64,000 nucleotides of DNA from Neobacillus cucumis (GCF_023715505.1 NZ_JAMBOH010000005.1:248001-312000); one strand, 5' to 3'. Shown: positions 54,207 through 63,985, counted from the stretch's first letter. The notes: generated from the sequence alone by a model not told the origin. Translations and numbers: made by a program.

Positions 54207-54419
54207 ATGATATTTAAAGTTTATTATCAAGAGAGAATTACAGAAGTTCCAGTTAGAGAGAACACTAAAACAATTTTTGTTGAAGGTGAATCCGTAAGAG
54301 ATGTCCGGAAAAAAATCGCCGATCGCGGTTTTAATGTTGAACATGTACAAGAAGTTACAGGTGCTTATTTAGAATACGAACAACAAAATGAAGACTTTAA
54401 AGTATTGGAGATTGGATAA
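54207..54419 (+). CDS. rpoY: RNA polymerase epsilon subunit RpoY
   Basis: A 70-residue protein identical in outline to B. subtilis YkzG, the epsilon subunit of RNA polymerase, which binds near the secondary channel. It starts MIFKVYYQERITEVPVRENT and ends with AYLEYEQQNEDFKVLEIG. GTAAGGAGCGAATTTGTC precedes the ATG. It is 3 bp upstream of rnjA, its usual operon partner. Confidence 0.95.
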   Translation: MIFKVYYQERITEVPVRENTKTIFVEGESVRDVRKKIADRGFNVEHVQEVTGAYLEYEQQNEDFKVLEIG

Positions 54420-54422
54420 TTT

Positions 54423-56090
54423 ATGAAATTTGTAAAAAATGATCAAACTGCTGTATTTGCCTTGGGTGGTTTAGGTGAAATAGGCAAAAATACGTATGCA
54501 GTTCAGTTCCAAGATGAGATTATATTAATCGATGCGGGTATAAAATTCCCTGAGGATGAATTATTAGGGATCGATTACGTTATCCCAGATTACACCTATC
54601 TGGTAAAAAATGAAGAAAAAATTAAAGGATTATTTGTAACCCACGGACACGAAGACCACATTGGCGGGATCCCCTATTTGCTTCGTGAAATAAATATTCC
54701 GATATATGGCGGCAAACTTGCCCTTGGGTTAATTAAAAATAAATTAGAAGAGCACGGATTATTACGAAATGCTAAGCTGATTGAAATTAAAGAAGATGAT
54801 ATCATAAAGTTCCGCAAAACATCCGTAACGTTTTTCCGTACCACCCACAGCATTCCTGATTCCTATGGTATTGTCGTAAAAACCCCTCCAGGACAAATCG
54901 TCCATACAGGTGATTTTAAATTTGATTTTACCCCGGTAGGTGAACCAGCTAATTTAACCAAAATGGCTGAAATAGGCAAAGAAGGGGTTCTATGCTTATT
55001 ATCGGATAGTACCAATAGTGAAATCCCTGATTTTACAATGTCTGAACGCCGTGTGGGTGAAAGTATCGATGATATTTTCAGAAAAGTAGATGGCCGGATT
55101 ATCTTTGCAACCTTCGCATCGAACATACACAGACTACAACAAGTAGTAGAAGCTGCAGTTGTGAACGGGAGAAAGGTTGCTGTGTTTGGCCGGAGCATGG
55201 AAGCGGCCATTAATATTGGGATAGAGTTGGGCTATATAATTGCCCCTAAAGAGACATTTATTGAAGCAAATCAAATAAACAGACTACCTGCAGATAAAGT
55301 GACAATTCTTTGTACAGGCAGTCAAGGTGAACCAATGGCTGCCCTATCGAGGATTGCCAATGGTACCCACAGACAAATTCAAATTATTCCTGGCGATACT
55401 GTGGTCTTTTCATCCTCGCCTATTCCAGGCAATACTATTAGCGTAAGCAGGACTATTAATATGTTGTTCCGTGCTGGGGCAGAAGTGATCCATGGTAAGT
55501 TAAGCAATATTCATACTTCCGGACACGGTGGACAAGAAGAGCAAAAATTAATGCTCCGTTTAATTAAACCTAAGTTCTTTATGCCAATTCACGGTGAATA
55601 TCGGATGCAAAAAATGCATGCCAAACTCGCTGTTGATTGCGGGGTTGAGGAAGAGAATTGCTTCATTATGGATAATGGTGAAGTACTTGCGCTATCTGAT
55701 AGCACTGCACAGGTTGCTGGAAAAATCCCATCCGGTTCCGTCTATATCGACGGCAGCGGTGTAGGAGACATCGGAAATATTGTTTTAAGAGACCGCCGTA
55801 TTCTTTCTGAAGAAGGCTTAGTGGTTGTTGTAGTGAGTATTAATATGAAAGAATTTAAAATATCATCGGGTCCGGACCTCATTTCCCGGGGATTTGTTTA
55901 CATGAGGGAATCCGGAGATTTAATAAATGATGCTCAGAACCTGATCACTAAACACTTAAATAAAGTAATGGAACGAAAGACAAGCCAATGGTCTGAAATT
56001 AAAAATGAAATAACAGATACACTCGCACCATTCCTTTACGAAAAAACAAAACGCAGACCGATGATTTTACCAATCATAATGGAAGTATAA
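54423..56090 (+). CDS. rnjA: Ribonuclease J1
   Basis: A 555-residue metallo-beta-lactamase/beta-CASP nuclease with 5'-3' exo- and endonuclease activity, central to mRNA turnover and 16S rRNA maturation. The zinc motif is [15 protein letters not shown] near 73-87 and further ligands are in HTGDFKFDF near 162. The beta-CASP region includes [12 protein letters not shown] near 258, and the [10 protein letters not shown] motif lies near 364. The length equals the B. subtilis protein. Its TAA stop overlaps the start of a truncated family A repeat that also serves as terminator. Confidence 0.98.
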   Translation: MKFVKNDQTAVFALGGLGEIGKNTYAVQFQDEIILIDAGIKFPEDELLGIDYVIPDYTYLVKNEEKIKGLFVTHGHEDHIGGIPYLLREINIPIYGGKLALGLIKNKLEEHGLLRNAKLIEIKEDDIIKFRKTSVTFFRTTHSIPDSYGIVVKTPPGQIVHTGDFKFDFTPVGEPANLTKMAEIGKEGVLCLLSDSTNSEIPDFTMSERRVGESIDDIFRKVDGRIIFATFASNIHRLQQVVEAAVVNGRKVAVFGRSMEAAINIGIELGYIIAPKETFIEANQINRLPADKVTILCTGSQGEPMAALSRIANGTHRQIQIIPGDTVVFSSSPIPGNTISVSRTINMLFRAGAEVIHGKLSNIHTSGHGGQEEQKLMLRLIKPKFFMPIHGEYRMQKMHAKLAVDCGVEEENCFIMDNGEVLALSDSTAQVAGKIPSGSVYIDGSGVGDIGNIVLRDRRILSEEGLVVVVVSINMKEFKISSGPDLISRGFVYMRESGDLINDAQNLITKHLNKVMERKTSQWSEIKNEITDTLAPFLYEKTKRRPMILPIIMEV

Positions 56091-56161
56091 GAAAAAGCGG
56101 AAGAGCCATGGCCCTTCCGCTTTTTCTTATTGTCTACGCCTAGGGGCGCCGAAGCTTTTCT
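56088..56161. repeat. Family A repeat remnants, tail to tail, between rnjA and ktrC
   Basis: From rnjA the plus strand reads TAAGAAAAAGCGGAAGAGCC and folds back as GGCCCTTCCGCTTTTTCTTA (56091-56128), a perfect terminator. From ktrC the minus strand reads TAAAGAAAAGCTTCGGCGCC and then CTAGGCGTAGACAATAAG, a shrunken copy of the family A end (CTAGGCGCTGGAGCTGGACA). In both cases TAA is the stop codon of the neighbouring gene. Confidence 0.7.
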
Positions 56162-56821
56162 TTATTCTAAGACTTTTTTCTCAAACCGATCGATATCAAG
56201 ATCATTCCCAATGACTATTAATACATCATTACTTTGTATGGTTTCTTTTGCTTGTGGGGAAACAATAATTTCTTCACCTCTTTTTATCGCCACAATATTT
56301 AAACCGTATTTCTTACGAATATCTAAATCCATAATAGTATTTCCCGAGAGCTTACTATTTGCTGCAATCTCGACAATACTATGTTCTGCAGACAGTTCAA
56401 GATAATCAAGCACACTATTAGATGCCATATTGTTCGCTATCCGCTTTCCCATATCTCTTTCAGGATGAACGACTTGATCCGCACCAATTTTCCGCAGTAC
56501 TTTTCCATGATAATCATTTTGTGCTTTAGCGGTAATCCGAGCTACCCCTAGTTCTTTTAAAATAAGAGTGGTTAAGATACTTGCCTGTATGTCATCACCA
56601 ATGGCGACGATCACATGGTCGAAATTACGAATACCCAAACTTTTCAGGACATTTTCATCTGTTGTATCACCGACCACTGCATGTGATGCAATCATGCTAT
56701 ATTGATTTACTCGTTCTTCATTGATATCAATACCAAGTACTTCCAATCCTTCTTCACTTAATGTTTGGCATATGCTCCCGCCAAACCGACCAAGTCCAAT
56801 TACTGCAAAACTTTTTTTCAT
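56162..56821 (-). CDS. ktrC: Potassium uptake regulatory subunit KtrC
   Basis: A 219-residue cytoplasmic RCK protein. The N-terminal RCK/TrkA-N Rossmann domain has GLGRFGGSICQTL (near 9) and an acidic residue after the second strand (GIDINEER near 34) typical of nucleotide binding. The RCK-C domain (about 140-219) follows. It gates the KtrD channel in response to ATP/ADP and c-di-AMP. B. subtilis ktrC (ykqB) is in the same place next to rnjA. Confidence 0.93.
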   Translation of the reverse strand: MKKSFAVIGLGRFGGSICQTLSEEGLEVLGIDINEERVNQYSMIASHAVVGDTTDENVLKSLGIRNFDHVIVAIGDDIQASILTTLILKELGVARITAKAQNDYHGKVLRKIGADQVVHPERDMGKRIANNMASNSVLDYLELSAEHSIVEIAANSKLSGNTIMDLDIRKKYGLNIVAIKRGEEIIVSPQAKETIQSNDVLIVIGNDLDIDRFEKKVLE

Positions 56822-56893
56822 GTAGCAAAACTCCCCTGTTCGTTCAGTCAGTAAACTCTATAAAACACGTTAATACCCTTACTCCCGTTTGTT

Positions 56894-57787
56894 CTAGCTC
56901 TTTTTTTTATTATAATATAGATATACAAGAAAGCCTAATAGGACGAAAATAATCAAGATTGGCAGGTTTCCTAAAATAAAGACAACTATCCCCGAAAGTG
57001 CAGCCAACATTAGATTAGTACTGTTCATAAATTGTTTTTTTATTTTTTTCCATGTATTTAATTGATTCTTTTCAAGTTTAGGGACTACCACTTTTGTTTC
57101 ATATAGGTTGATGCTAACTGTCGATAAGGACGTCTGATTTTCTAAATACTTCATTCTTCCGTCAATAACCTCTATTTCCTCTTGAACAGAAGCTAAATCG
57201 GCAGAAATCTTTAGTAAATCCTCTGTTTTAGCTGCATTTTTCATAAAGCTAAGGAGGCGCTCTTCAACGGCTCTTTTCGACTGCAACCGCGATTCAAGAT
57301 CGACATATTCCTCAGTCACATCTTGCCCGTTAATATTCCGTTTCAGAATCTCGGCCGCCTGCCCCTCGGCATCATTTAAAAATTCCTGAAAATGAGCTTG
57401 TGGGATTCTCAATTTCATACTGCCGCTTACTTGTTCAGTCCCATCTTTGGTTACACTGGATTCTGCTATATACCCTCCGTATTTTTTAGCTTTTTCTTCT
57501 AAGTTTTGCACAGTATACTCATAATTTTTTACACGCAGCTCAAGTTCTGCCTGATATATGACCATCTGGTTGTTAGCCTTAGCATTTGCTGTATTTATAG
57601 ATTTTTCCGTTTTAGGAAGCTCAGTTGAGGTCAATGACTTTTCACTTTTTGCTGACTGCGCCGAGTCCATTACTCCTTTATCCGAACTCATTTTAGCACT
57701 TTCATTTTTACTAGTCGAACTGCAGCCAGCCATTCCGAATAACATAACCATTAGAAAAAAGGAAAATGCCGTTTTAGACAATCTCAT
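56894..57787 (-). CDS. DUF4349-domain lipoprotein
   Basis: A 297-residue lipoprotein. The lipobox MAGCS (Cys22) ends the signal peptide; a Ser/Lys-rich linker follows. The DUF4349 domain (about 75-240) begins IYQAELELRVKNYEYTVQNL and includes a coiled coil (LLKISADLASVQEEIEVIDG). Two close hydrophobic segments near the C-terminus (about 250-290) form a membrane hairpin or one long anchor, then a basic tail. The function is unknown. It is upstream of ktrC on the same strand. Confidence 0.85.
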   Translation of the reverse strand: MRLSKTAFSFFLMVMLFGMAGCSSTSKNESAKMSSDKGVMDSAQSAKSEKSLTSTELPKTEKSINTANAKANNQMVIYQAELELRVKNYEYTVQNLEEKAKKYGGYIAESSVTKDGTEQVSGSMKLRIPQAHFQEFLNDAEGQAAEILKRNINGQDVTEEYVDLESRLQSKRAVEERLLSFMKNAAKTEDLLKISADLASVQEEIEVIDGRMKYLENQTSLSTVSINLYETKVVVPKLEKNQLNTWKKIKKQFMNSTNLMLAALSGIVVFILGNLPILIIFVLLGFLVYLYYNKKKS

Positions 57788-57866
57788 TTGCCTGCCCCCT
57801 CTTATAGCTATTTAAAAATACCGACGTTTATTTAAAGAGAAGGTTTCATGATTATTTTAAATAAAA

Positions 57867-58114
57867 GGCTCTGTTAAATTTGGCTGTTGTGATTTCCGCT
57901 CCAGCCGCTCGCTTTCCGCGGACGTGCAGGTAAGCCTCGTCGGCGCATTAGCGCATGTGGGGTCTCACCGGCAACGTACTTCCGCAGGACATTGATTTTA
58001 CATCCTCGAATCCATCCACGCACGAAGGAAATGCGTTAGCATTTTCGAGGAGTCGAGCGCCTTCCGCTACAATCAACAGCATATTAAAAAACAGCAATAT
58101 CGTTTAACAGAGCC
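57867..58114. mobile_element. MITE-like element with GGCTCTGTTAAA terminal inverted repeats
   Basis: A 248-bp non-coding element bounded by GGCTCTGTTAAA and its exact complement TTTAACAGAGCC. Inside, TTGGCTGTTG at the left mirrors the right part (CAACAGCATATTAAAAAACA), and a long stem is formed by GTCCTGCGGAAGTACGTTGC-type arms around GTCTCACC. There is no ORF and no transposase. A clear target-site duplication is not seen (ATAAAA on the left, CAAAAA on the right). I infer a non-autonomous DNA transposon; the mobilising family is not identified. Confidence 0.8.
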
Positions 58115-58123
58115 CAAAAAAAG

Positions 58124-58153
58124 AACTGTTCTTGATGTGAACAGCTCTTCTCA
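58124..58153 (-). terminator. Terminator of ykuV
   Basis: GAAGAGCTGTTC and GAACAGTTCTT pair on the minus strand, followed by seven T. Confidence 0.85.
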
Positions 58154-58159
58154 TAAAAT

Positions 58160-58615
58160 TTATTCTGTTTTTTCCATTTCATCCAGTACCCGATTAACAC
58201 GCTTTTCGAGCATTTTCATTCCGCTTCCGCCTGCTTGGAAATGACGAAGCTTGCCTTCACGGTCAAAAACATAGTACGCTGGAACGTATTGATTCTCAAA
58301 CGCCTCTGTTAGTTTATGTTCACTATCAACAATAATCGACTGGGTAATTCCATGCTCAGCAGCCACTTTTTTAATTTCCTCAAGATTCAAATCGTCTTCT
58401 GAACGAGGCATATGAACAGCGACTACATTTAATTTATCTTTATAATCTTCTCGGAATTGATTTACCTGAGGCATTGCCTCCTTACATAAATGGCAGCTAA
58501 TAGACCAGAAATGAATTAACGTTGGTTTCTCACCGACTAGCTGGTCTTTCGTAACCTGGCTGTTTAACCATTCTGTTGCCCCAGTTAATTCCGGCATTTC
58601 ATCTCGTAACTTCAT
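58160..58615 (-). CDS. ykuV: Thiol-disulfide oxidoreductase YkuV
   Basis: A 151-residue thioredoxin-fold protein without a signal peptide, so cytoplasmic. The redox motif is SISCHLCKEAMPQ (CHLC) near 38. The cis-Pro region is ENQYVPAYYVFDREG near 108. It matches B. subtilis YkuV, the thiol oxidoreductase encoded next to peroxiredoxin YkuU; the two may act together in peroxide defence. A terminator separates it from ykuU. Confidence 0.92.
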   Translation of the reverse strand: MKLRDEMPELTGATEWLNSQVTKDQLVGEKPTLIHFWSISCHLCKEAMPQVNQFREDYKDKLNVVAVHMPRSEDDLNLEEIKKVAAEHGITQSIIVDSEHKLTEAFENQYVPAYYVFDREGKLRHFQAGGSGMKMLEKRVNRVLDEMEKTE

Positions 58616-58631
58616 GACTAACCCCCTCTGT

Positions 58632-58665
58632 TTAAAAAAGACCTAACGCATCAGGTTAGGTCTAC
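58632..58665 (-). terminator. Terminator between ykuU and ykuV
   Basis: AGACCTAAC and GTTAGGTCT form a perfect 9-bp stem; on the minus strand TTTTTTAAA follows. It may attenuate ykuV expression relative to ykuU. Confidence 0.82.
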
Positions 58666-58675
58666 CCTTAATTAA

Positions 58676-59224
58676 TTAAACATTTAATGTAGCTTGTCCA
58701 GGCTTCCAGTTGGCAGGACAAAGACCACCTGTTTGTAATGCTTGAAGGACACGTAATGTTTCATCTACATCGCGGCCGATGTTGTTGTGGTTCACAACTG
58801 AATATTTTAATTCACCTTCTGGATCGATGATGAATAGACCACGAAGGGCAACACCTTCTTCTTCAATTAACACACCATAATCACGTGCAACCACATGATT
58901 AGTATCAGCAGCTAATGAATAATTTAATTGGCCAAGACCATTATTTTTACGGTCTGTGTTAATCCATGCAAGATGTGTATGAATCGTGTCAGTAGAGGCA
59001 CCTACCACAACTGCATCTAGATCGTCAAACTCTTCAAACCGGTCAGACATTGCAGTGATTTCAGTTGGACAAACAAAAGTAAAGTCCATCGGATAGAAGA
59101 ACAATACTGTCCATTTATCGTTTTTCATGTTTTCTTCAAGGCTGACTTTTCCAAATTCTTTGTTTGGTAATACAGCCTCCATTTCAAAGCGTGGTGCTTG
59201 TTTACCTACCATACGTTCTGGCAT
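58676..59224 (-). CDS. ykuU: 2-Cys peroxiredoxin YkuU
   Basis: A 182-residue AhpC/Prx1-type peroxidase that reduces peroxides. The peroxidatic Cys is in DFTFVCPTEI near 52 and the resolving Cys in GGLCPANWKPG near 168. WFFYPMD-like FFYPMDFTF and RDYGVLIEEEGVALRGLFII are typical. The ATG follows AAAGGAGGG-like sequence (TTGGAGGGATTCTA). An inverted repeat with PerR-box-like halves lies about 110-150 bp upstream. Confidence 0.95.
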   Translation of the reverse strand: MPERMVGKQAPRFEMEAVLPNKEFGKVSLEENMKNDKWTVLFFYPMDFTFVCPTEITAMSDRFEEFDDLDAVVVGASTDTIHTHLAWINTDRKNNGLGQLNYSLAADTNHVVARDYGVLIEEEGVALRGLFIIDPEGELKYSVVNHNNIGRDVDETLRVLQALQTGGLCPANWKPGQATLNV

Positions 59225-59333
59225 TAGAATCCCTCCAAAAAAGATTATTTAAATGAGTTTTCGAATAGCAATTGATTGTTTCTAACCTTTATAATACTCA
59301 TTTTCGGACATGCCTGCATTGGACCAATATTAA

Positions 59334-59374
59334 ATTATAATTAAGTAAAATATATACTTACTATTAATTATAAT
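59334..59374. promoter_or_regulatory. AT-rich inverted repeat upstream of ykuU
   Basis: ATTATAATTAAGTAA is mirrored by TTACTATTAATTATAAT across a 9-base spacer. Each arm holds TTATAAT or its complement, the half-site of the PerR/Fur box. It is a candidate peroxide or iron operator; the 7-1-7 box itself is not complete. Confidence 0.4.
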
Positions 59375-59504
59375 CTAAAATTCCCTTTAGTCAGTTTTTC
59401 CTATTTTCACAAGAATAAACGACAATATGTATCATAATTCCTGATTAATTTTAATATAATTAACCATTCAAAACAAAGGAATATGACTTTACAGTCAGCC
59501 CCGA

Positions 59505-60623
59505 TTAATTGCCTTTAAAAGAAATATAGCTAGTTAAAACCCTTACAGCGACATCAATAGCATTTTCATTTGGATTAAGTTTAGCATGATGAAGTCCAAA
59601 CGGTGAATCTACGCCCAGCCAAAACATTAATCCAGGTATTTCTTTAAGCATATATCCAAAATCCTCACCCGTCATAGCCTCCCGACATTCTACCACTGTT
59701 ACATCTGTTTTATTTCTTATATAATCAATAAATTCCCTTGTAACAGATTCAGTATTGTAGACTTGATGATACATGGCTCCATAATCTATTACAGTCTCAC
59801 ACTCATACCCTGTTTCAATCCCTTTAACAAGCGCTTCGATTCGATGCTTCACTTTTTTCATAGCTTCAGGTGATAATGTTCGGATGGTTCCCTCAAGTCT
59901 TGCCTTCTCGGCAATTATATTTTGTACAGTTCCACCTGTTATTTTTCCAATCGTTATCACGGCACTATCTAATGGATCAACATTTCTAGAAATAACCGTT
60001 TGCAGCTGGTTAACAAGAGAACAAGCAGCGATTACCATGTCATTGGTTTGATGCGGGTAGGCAGCGTGCCCGCCTTTTCCCTTTAGATCTATAAACAATT
60101 CAGATGTATTAGCAAATAGTAAACCTTCTTTTAGAGCAATGGTTCCAACAGGATATTCTGGAGCAATATGAAGAGCAAATATTAAATCGGGCATCCATTC
60201 TTGCATTTCTTCCGATTTTAGCATTGGTTCTGCTCCCCCTGGGCCTTCTTCGGCCGGTTGAAACACAAACAGAAGATTATCATTAATAGGGTTTTGGATG
60301 AAGTAAGACAGAACTCCTAAAGCAATTGTCATATGGAAATCATGGCCGCAGGCATGCATCCTTGCTTCGTGTGAAGAGGAAAAGGCTAATCCCGTTTCTT
60401 CGGTAATAGGCAGACCATCAATGTCTGTTCTATATCCAATTGTTTTTGAAGGATTTAGTCCATGAACCTTTATTAGTAATCCCGTTTTCCACTTTTTTAT
60501 AGAAATTCGTTCTTGTGGGAATGAATCTATAATTGATAATAGATAGTTTTGAGTTTTAAATTCTTGAAAACCAAGTTCCGGAATTTGATGTAGATCCCTG
60601 CGTATTTCGATTAACGATTTCAT
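59505..60623 (-). CDS. dapL: N-acetyldiaminopimelate deacetylase
   Basis: A 372-residue M20-family amidohydrolase of the acetylated DAP branch of lysine and peptidoglycan synthesis. It starts [20 protein letters not shown], has metal motifs [11 protein letters not shown] and [17 protein letters not shown], and [11 protein letters not shown] with the catalytic Glu. The ATG at 60621-60623 follows AAGGGTGATATCTAC; 24 upstream codons have no ribosome site. It is downstream of dapH across a gap with a hairpin. B. subtilis YkuR is the same protein. Confidence 0.95.
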   Translation of the reverse strand: MKSLIEIRRDLHQIPELGFQEFKTQNYLLSIIDSFPQERISIKKWKTGLLIKVHGLNPSKTIGYRTDIDGLPITEETGLAFSSSHEARMHACGHDFHMTIALGVLSYFIQNPINDNLLFVFQPAEEGPGGAEPMLKSEEMQEWMPDLIFALHIAPEYPVGTIALKEGLLFANTSELFIDLKGKGGHAAYPHQTNDMVIAACSLVNQLQTVISRNVDPLDSAVITIGKITGGTVQNIIAEKARLEGTIRTLSPEAMKKVKHRIEALVKGIETGYECETVIDYGAMYHQVYNTESVTREFIDYIRNKTDVTVVECREAMTGEDFGYMLKEIPGLMFWLGVDSPFGLHHAKLNPNENAIDVAVRVLTSYISFKGN

Positions 60624-60653
60624 GTAGATATCACCCTTTCTATCCCTATAAAA

Positions 60654-60681
60654 GAAGCGTGGATTAAGGTCCACGCTTTCA
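60654..60681 (-). terminator. Hairpin between dapH and dapL
   Basis: AAGCGTGG and CCACGCTT pair with an 8-base loop; on the minus strand it is followed by CTTTTA. Probably partial, so dapL may be expressed at a lower level than dapH. Confidence 0.55.
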
Positions 60682-60711
60682 CAATCAAAAACCATTCATA
60701 TGCTGATCCGA

Positions 60712-61413
60712 CTATAATTGACGAAGCTCTTGCATGATTTCTGTTTTTGATTTTGTTTTTTCATCAATATCTTTAATTTTCTTTGCGGGTGTACCTGCAA
60801 CAACTGTATAGGGCGGAACATCCTTCGTTACAACTGCTCCTGCAGCAACAACAGAGCCCTTCCCAACTTTTACACCCTCTAGCACGACTGCATTAGCACC
60901 AATTAGAACATCATCTTCAATGATAACAGGTTGTGCGGAAGGCGGCTCAATTACTCCAGCTAATACCGTTCCTGCTCCAATATGACAGTTCTTACCGACA
61001 GTTGCTCTTCCGCCAAGGACTACCCCCATATCAATCATTGTTTTTTCGCCGATAACTGCACCAATATTGATGACCGCTCCCATCATAATAACAGCATTAT
61101 CGCCAATTTCTACCTGATCACGAATAGTGACACCTGGCTCGATTCTCGCATTAATGTGCTTTGTGTCTAACAATGGGATGGCTGAATTTCGTCGGTCATT
61201 TTCCACCACGAAATCCTCAATTTTACCTTTGTTAGCTTCTAATGCTGTATTAATTTCAGCCCATTCACCAAAAACAACGCCTGTATTTCCATTAATAAAC
61301 GCTTTTGCGTCGTTTCCAAAATCAATACCTTCTAAGTCACCCTTTAAATATACCTTAACTGGTGTAGATTTTTTACTATTAGCAATAAAAGCAATAATTT
61401 CATGTGCATCCAT
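60712..61413 (-). CDS. dapH: Tetrahydrodipicolinate N-acetyltransferase
   Basis: A 233-residue left-handed beta-helix acetyltransferase. Hexapeptide repeats run from about residue 90 to 195 ([20 protein letters not shown] and so on), ending in a C-terminal helix. An N-terminal domain ([20 protein letters not shown]) is typical of DapH/YkuQ. The ATG at 61411-61413 is preferred because the family starts KMDAxEI; the AGGGGG is 12 bp away. It acetylates tetrahydrodipicolinate on the path to meso-DAP, with dapL as next step. Confidence 0.94.
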   Translation of the reverse strand: MDAHEIIAFIANSKKSTPVKVYLKGDLEGIDFGNDAKAFINGNTGVVFGEWAEINTALEANKGKIEDFVVENDRRNSAIPLLDTKHINARIEPGVTIRDQVEIGDNAVIMMGAVINIGAVIGEKTMIDMGVVLGGRATVGKNCHIGAGTVLAGVIEPPSAQPVIIEDDVLIGANAVVLEGVKVGKGSVVAAGAVVTKDVPPYTVVAGTPAKKIKDIDEKTKSKTEIMQELRQL

Positions 61414-61490
61414 TTTTCTCACTTGCCCCCTAATCATGTACTAAAAAATACTTTAACAAACAAAAGAACTGAAAACAAGAAAAAACAACC

Positions 61491-62378
61491 TTATTCTTCA
61501 GAAGATTCGGCGATATATTCTTTAATCAGTTCCATAAACGCGTGAACTTGTTTTAGTTGAAATGCAGACTCATATCCTAATAACCAGGTATCTCGTTTAA
61601 GCGGTAAATTATTTTCATCAACTAAAGGTATTTTAAAAATATCCCGGTCTGCTTTCCTAAGTGTAATAGATGGCAATATGGCATAACCAATGCCATTGAA
61701 GGCCATCTGTTTGCATGTTTCGATTTGATCCACTACTACAGTTCTTTTTGGAGACGTTTTATAATTTCGCATCCACCAATCTTGGATTTCTTGATAATAG
61801 TTAGAATCGCTTTTAAATTGGATAAATGGACGATCAGTCTTTAAAACTTGCTCCGGTTTGGTAATTTCCCGGTCGACAAGATAGAGCGGGTCATTAAAAA
61901 GGTGTACCTTTACCCCTTTCCAATCCGGAGTCCCCCGGATAATCCCAATATGTACCTGATCATCATACAAACATTTTAAAATGTCACTGCTCCAGCCTGT
62001 TACTAAGGAGATTTTCACTTGTGGATATTTATCAATGAATTTCTTTAAAACCTCTGGAAGCCAATTCTGGCCTACGATTGATGCAACGGCAATTTTTAAT
62101 GTACCGGAAACACCTTCATGAAGAGAATCGATCGTTTCACGGACCTTCTCCTGTTTTGTTAAAATTTCGTTGACAAAGTCAATTACATGCTCACCAGCAG
62201 GCGTTAGGGATAACCCCTTTTGTGAACGAATAAAAAGCTTGGTTCCCCATTCCTTTTCAATGGTTTGTAAACGTTGTGAAAGAGCAGGCTGTGAGACAAA
62301 CAGCCGCTCTGAAGCCTTTCTCATATTCATTTCCTGTGCTAAAACTGATAATAACTGAAATTCTGATATGGAGGACAA
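61491..62378 (-). CDS. ccpC: LysR-type regulator CcpC
   Basis: A 295-residue LysR-family regulator most like B. subtilis CcpC (YkuM), which represses citB and citZ and responds to citrate. The HTH is MRKASERLFVSQPALSQRLQ near residue 20, and the effector domain has IVGQNWLPEVLKKFIDKYPQ near 98 and KISLVTGWSSDIL. The TTG at 62376-62378 is chosen: AAGAGG lies 8 bp upstream, and the earlier in-frame TTG is too close. It lies upstream of dapH, the B. subtilis order (ykuM then ykuQR). The regulation of tricarboxylic acid genes is inferred from homology. Confidence 0.85.
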   Translation of the reverse strand: MSSISEFQLLSVLAQEMNMRKASERLFVSQPALSQRLQTIEKEWGTKLFIRSQKGLSLTPAGEHVIDFVNEILTKQEKVRETIDSLHEGVSGTLKIAVASIVGQNWLPEVLKKFIDKYPQVKISLVTGWSSDILKCLYDDQVHIGIIRGTPDWKGVKVHLFNDPLYLVDREITKPEQVLKTDRPFIQFKSDSNYYQEIQDWWMRNYKTSPKRTVVVDQIETCKQMAFNGIGYAILPSITLRKADRDIFKIPLVDENNLPLKRDTWLLGYESAFQLKQVHAFMELIKEYIAESSEE

Positions 62379-62433
62379 AGTCAAAACCTCTTTACTATTT
62401 TTGTTGAATTACTTAATTTGTGAATGTGAAAGA

Positions 62434-63936
62434 CTATGATTCCATTTTCTTTTTAGGAATAAATAATATTAGCAGCATACTGATTACGGCAAATGTCAAT
62501 ACAACATAATAAACAGAGTGTAAGGAGAAGGTCAGCCCTTCCTGCAAAATCCTTTTCACAGAGACAGTCAATTGATTTCGTTCAGCTACCTTTAAAAGCT
62601 TATTGGCATCATCAACGGTTAAAGACTTGTTATTCTCAGTAAAGAAATGAGCCATACGGTTATTCAGGATACCACCTAGTAATGCTGCACCAATGGTATT
62701 TCCTAAATTCCGCATAAACATATTGGCCGCAGTTGCAATTCCTCTTTGCTGCCATTCTACGGTACTTTGAATGGAAACAATAAAGGCGGTGGAAGTAAAG
62801 CCCATTCCGGCACCTACAAGGAAAGAGCCGGCAGCAGCCCAAACGGGTCCTGCCGAAGACGACATAGTTACAAAGACTACACTGCCCACTACTAAAAAGG
62901 CGCCCCCAATAATGGAAGTCTTTCGATAACCCATGCTAATTAACATCTTCCCAGAGAGGGTGGAGGCAATCGGCCAGCCGATTGACATAGTTGTTAAGGT
63001 AAACCCAGCCACAATCGGTGTTTGTTCCATCACACCTTGAACAAAGGTTGGTAAAAAACTTGATATCCCAATTAAAATAATACCTGATGTCAGGGATGTC
63101 ATATTTGCAACAAAAATCGATCGTTCCTTCCAGATAGAAAACGGCATAACCGGTTCAGTTGCTCTACCTTCTTGAAATACAAAAGCTATTAACGCTAAGG
63201 CAGTTATGCTCATCAGCCCCATCAATTGCCATGACCCCCATGACCAGCGGCTCCCGCCTTCAATAAGAATAAACATAAGTGATGAGATAGTGATTGTTAA
63301 AAGAAACGCACCTAAATAATCTATCTCGTGCCTTTTCTTTACAACATCTTCATGCAAGAATAACCAGAGTCCAACCAATGATAGGAGTCCAAGAGGAATA
63401 TTAATCCAAAATACATAATGCCAGCTGACATATTGAACAAGTAAGCCGCCGACAGCGGGCCCCGTAATGGCTGAGATCCCCCATACGCTAGAGAGATAAC
63501 CCTGAATTTTGGCCCGTTCCTCAGTAGTATAAATGTCCCCTACAATCGTTGTCGCTATTGGCGTAACAGCCCCAGCACCAAAACCCTGAATCAACCGAAA
63601 AATAATCAGGGTTTTCATGGAACCAGCAAGCCCACAAAGAATAGATCCAATTAAAAAAATTATTATTCCTATGGATAGAATAGGTTTTCGACCAAATAAA
63701 TCAGATAGTTTTCCATAAATGAGGACCGTAACTGAGTTCATTAAAAGGTATGCGGAGAAGACCCAGCTATAAAGGGTAAAACCACCCAAATCCGCAACAA
63801 TTGCCGGCATTGCTGTCGAAACAATTGTTGCTTCAATTGCCCCCATAAACATGGCGAGCATTACCGAAGCAAGTACTAGTGACTTTTTAGTCTGCTTTTT
63901 TTTCTGAGTTCCAAACGCTTCAATATCAATACTCAT
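62434..63936 (-). CDS. MFS DHA2-family (EmrB/QacA) drug exporter
   Basis: A 500-residue membrane transporter with 14 predicted transmembrane helices, typical of the DHA2 group that exports drugs by proton antiport. Motif A appears as GKLSDLFGRKPIL near 75; motif C is in GFGAGAVTPI-like regions near 115 (LIQGFGAGAVTPIATTIVGD) and WGISAITGPAVGGLL near 150. The extracellular segment between helices 13 and 14 is long (near 440-475). It is transcribed in the same direction as ccpC, which starts 56 bp downstream. Substrates cannot be told from the sequence. Confidence 0.92.
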   Translation of the reverse strand: MSIDIEAFGTQKKKQTKKSLVLASVMLAMFMGAIEATIVSTAMPAIVADLGGFTLYSWVFSAYLLMNSVTVLIYGKLSDLFGRKPILSIGIIIFLIGSILCGLAGSMKTLIIFRLIQGFGAGAVTPIATTIVGDIYTTEERAKIQGYLSSVWGISAITGPAVGGLLVQYVSWHYVFWINIPLGLLSLVGLWLFLHEDVVKKRHEIDYLGAFLLTITISSLMFILIEGGSRWSWGSWQLMGLMSITALALIAFVFQEGRATEPVMPFSIWKERSIFVANMTSLTSGIILIGISSFLPTFVQGVMEQTPIVAGFTLTTMSIGWPIASTLSGKMLISMGYRKTSIIGGAFLVVGSVVFVTMSSSAGPVWAAAGSFLVGAGMGFTSTAFIVSIQSTVEWQQRGIATAANMFMRNLGNTIGAALLGGILNNRMAHFFTENNKSLTVDDANKLLKVAERNQLTVSVKRILQEGLTFSLHSVYYVVLTFAVISMLLILFIPKKKMES

Positions 63937-63951
63937 TGCACACCTCTCATC

Positions 63952-63985
63952 CTAAAAAAATAGAGCCCCCAAATGGGAGCAGAAA
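63952..63985 (-). terminator. Terminator upstream of the MFS gene
   Basis: On the minus strand GCTCCC and GGGGGC flank ATTTG and are followed by TCTATTTTTTT. It ends a minus-strand transcript from beyond the window edge, so the MFS gene has its own promoter or reads through. Confidence 0.7.

Noticed and set aside
57867..58114. MITE region as a riboswitch or T-box
   Set aside because: The terminal inverted repeats and lack of a downstream biosynthetic gene on the proper strand favour a transposon-like element.
62434..63936. MFS exporter plus ccpC as a resistance cassette with its regulator
   Set aside because: CcpC is a well-matched central metabolism regulator in conserved order with dapHL, so the exporter next to it is more likely an independent neighbour.
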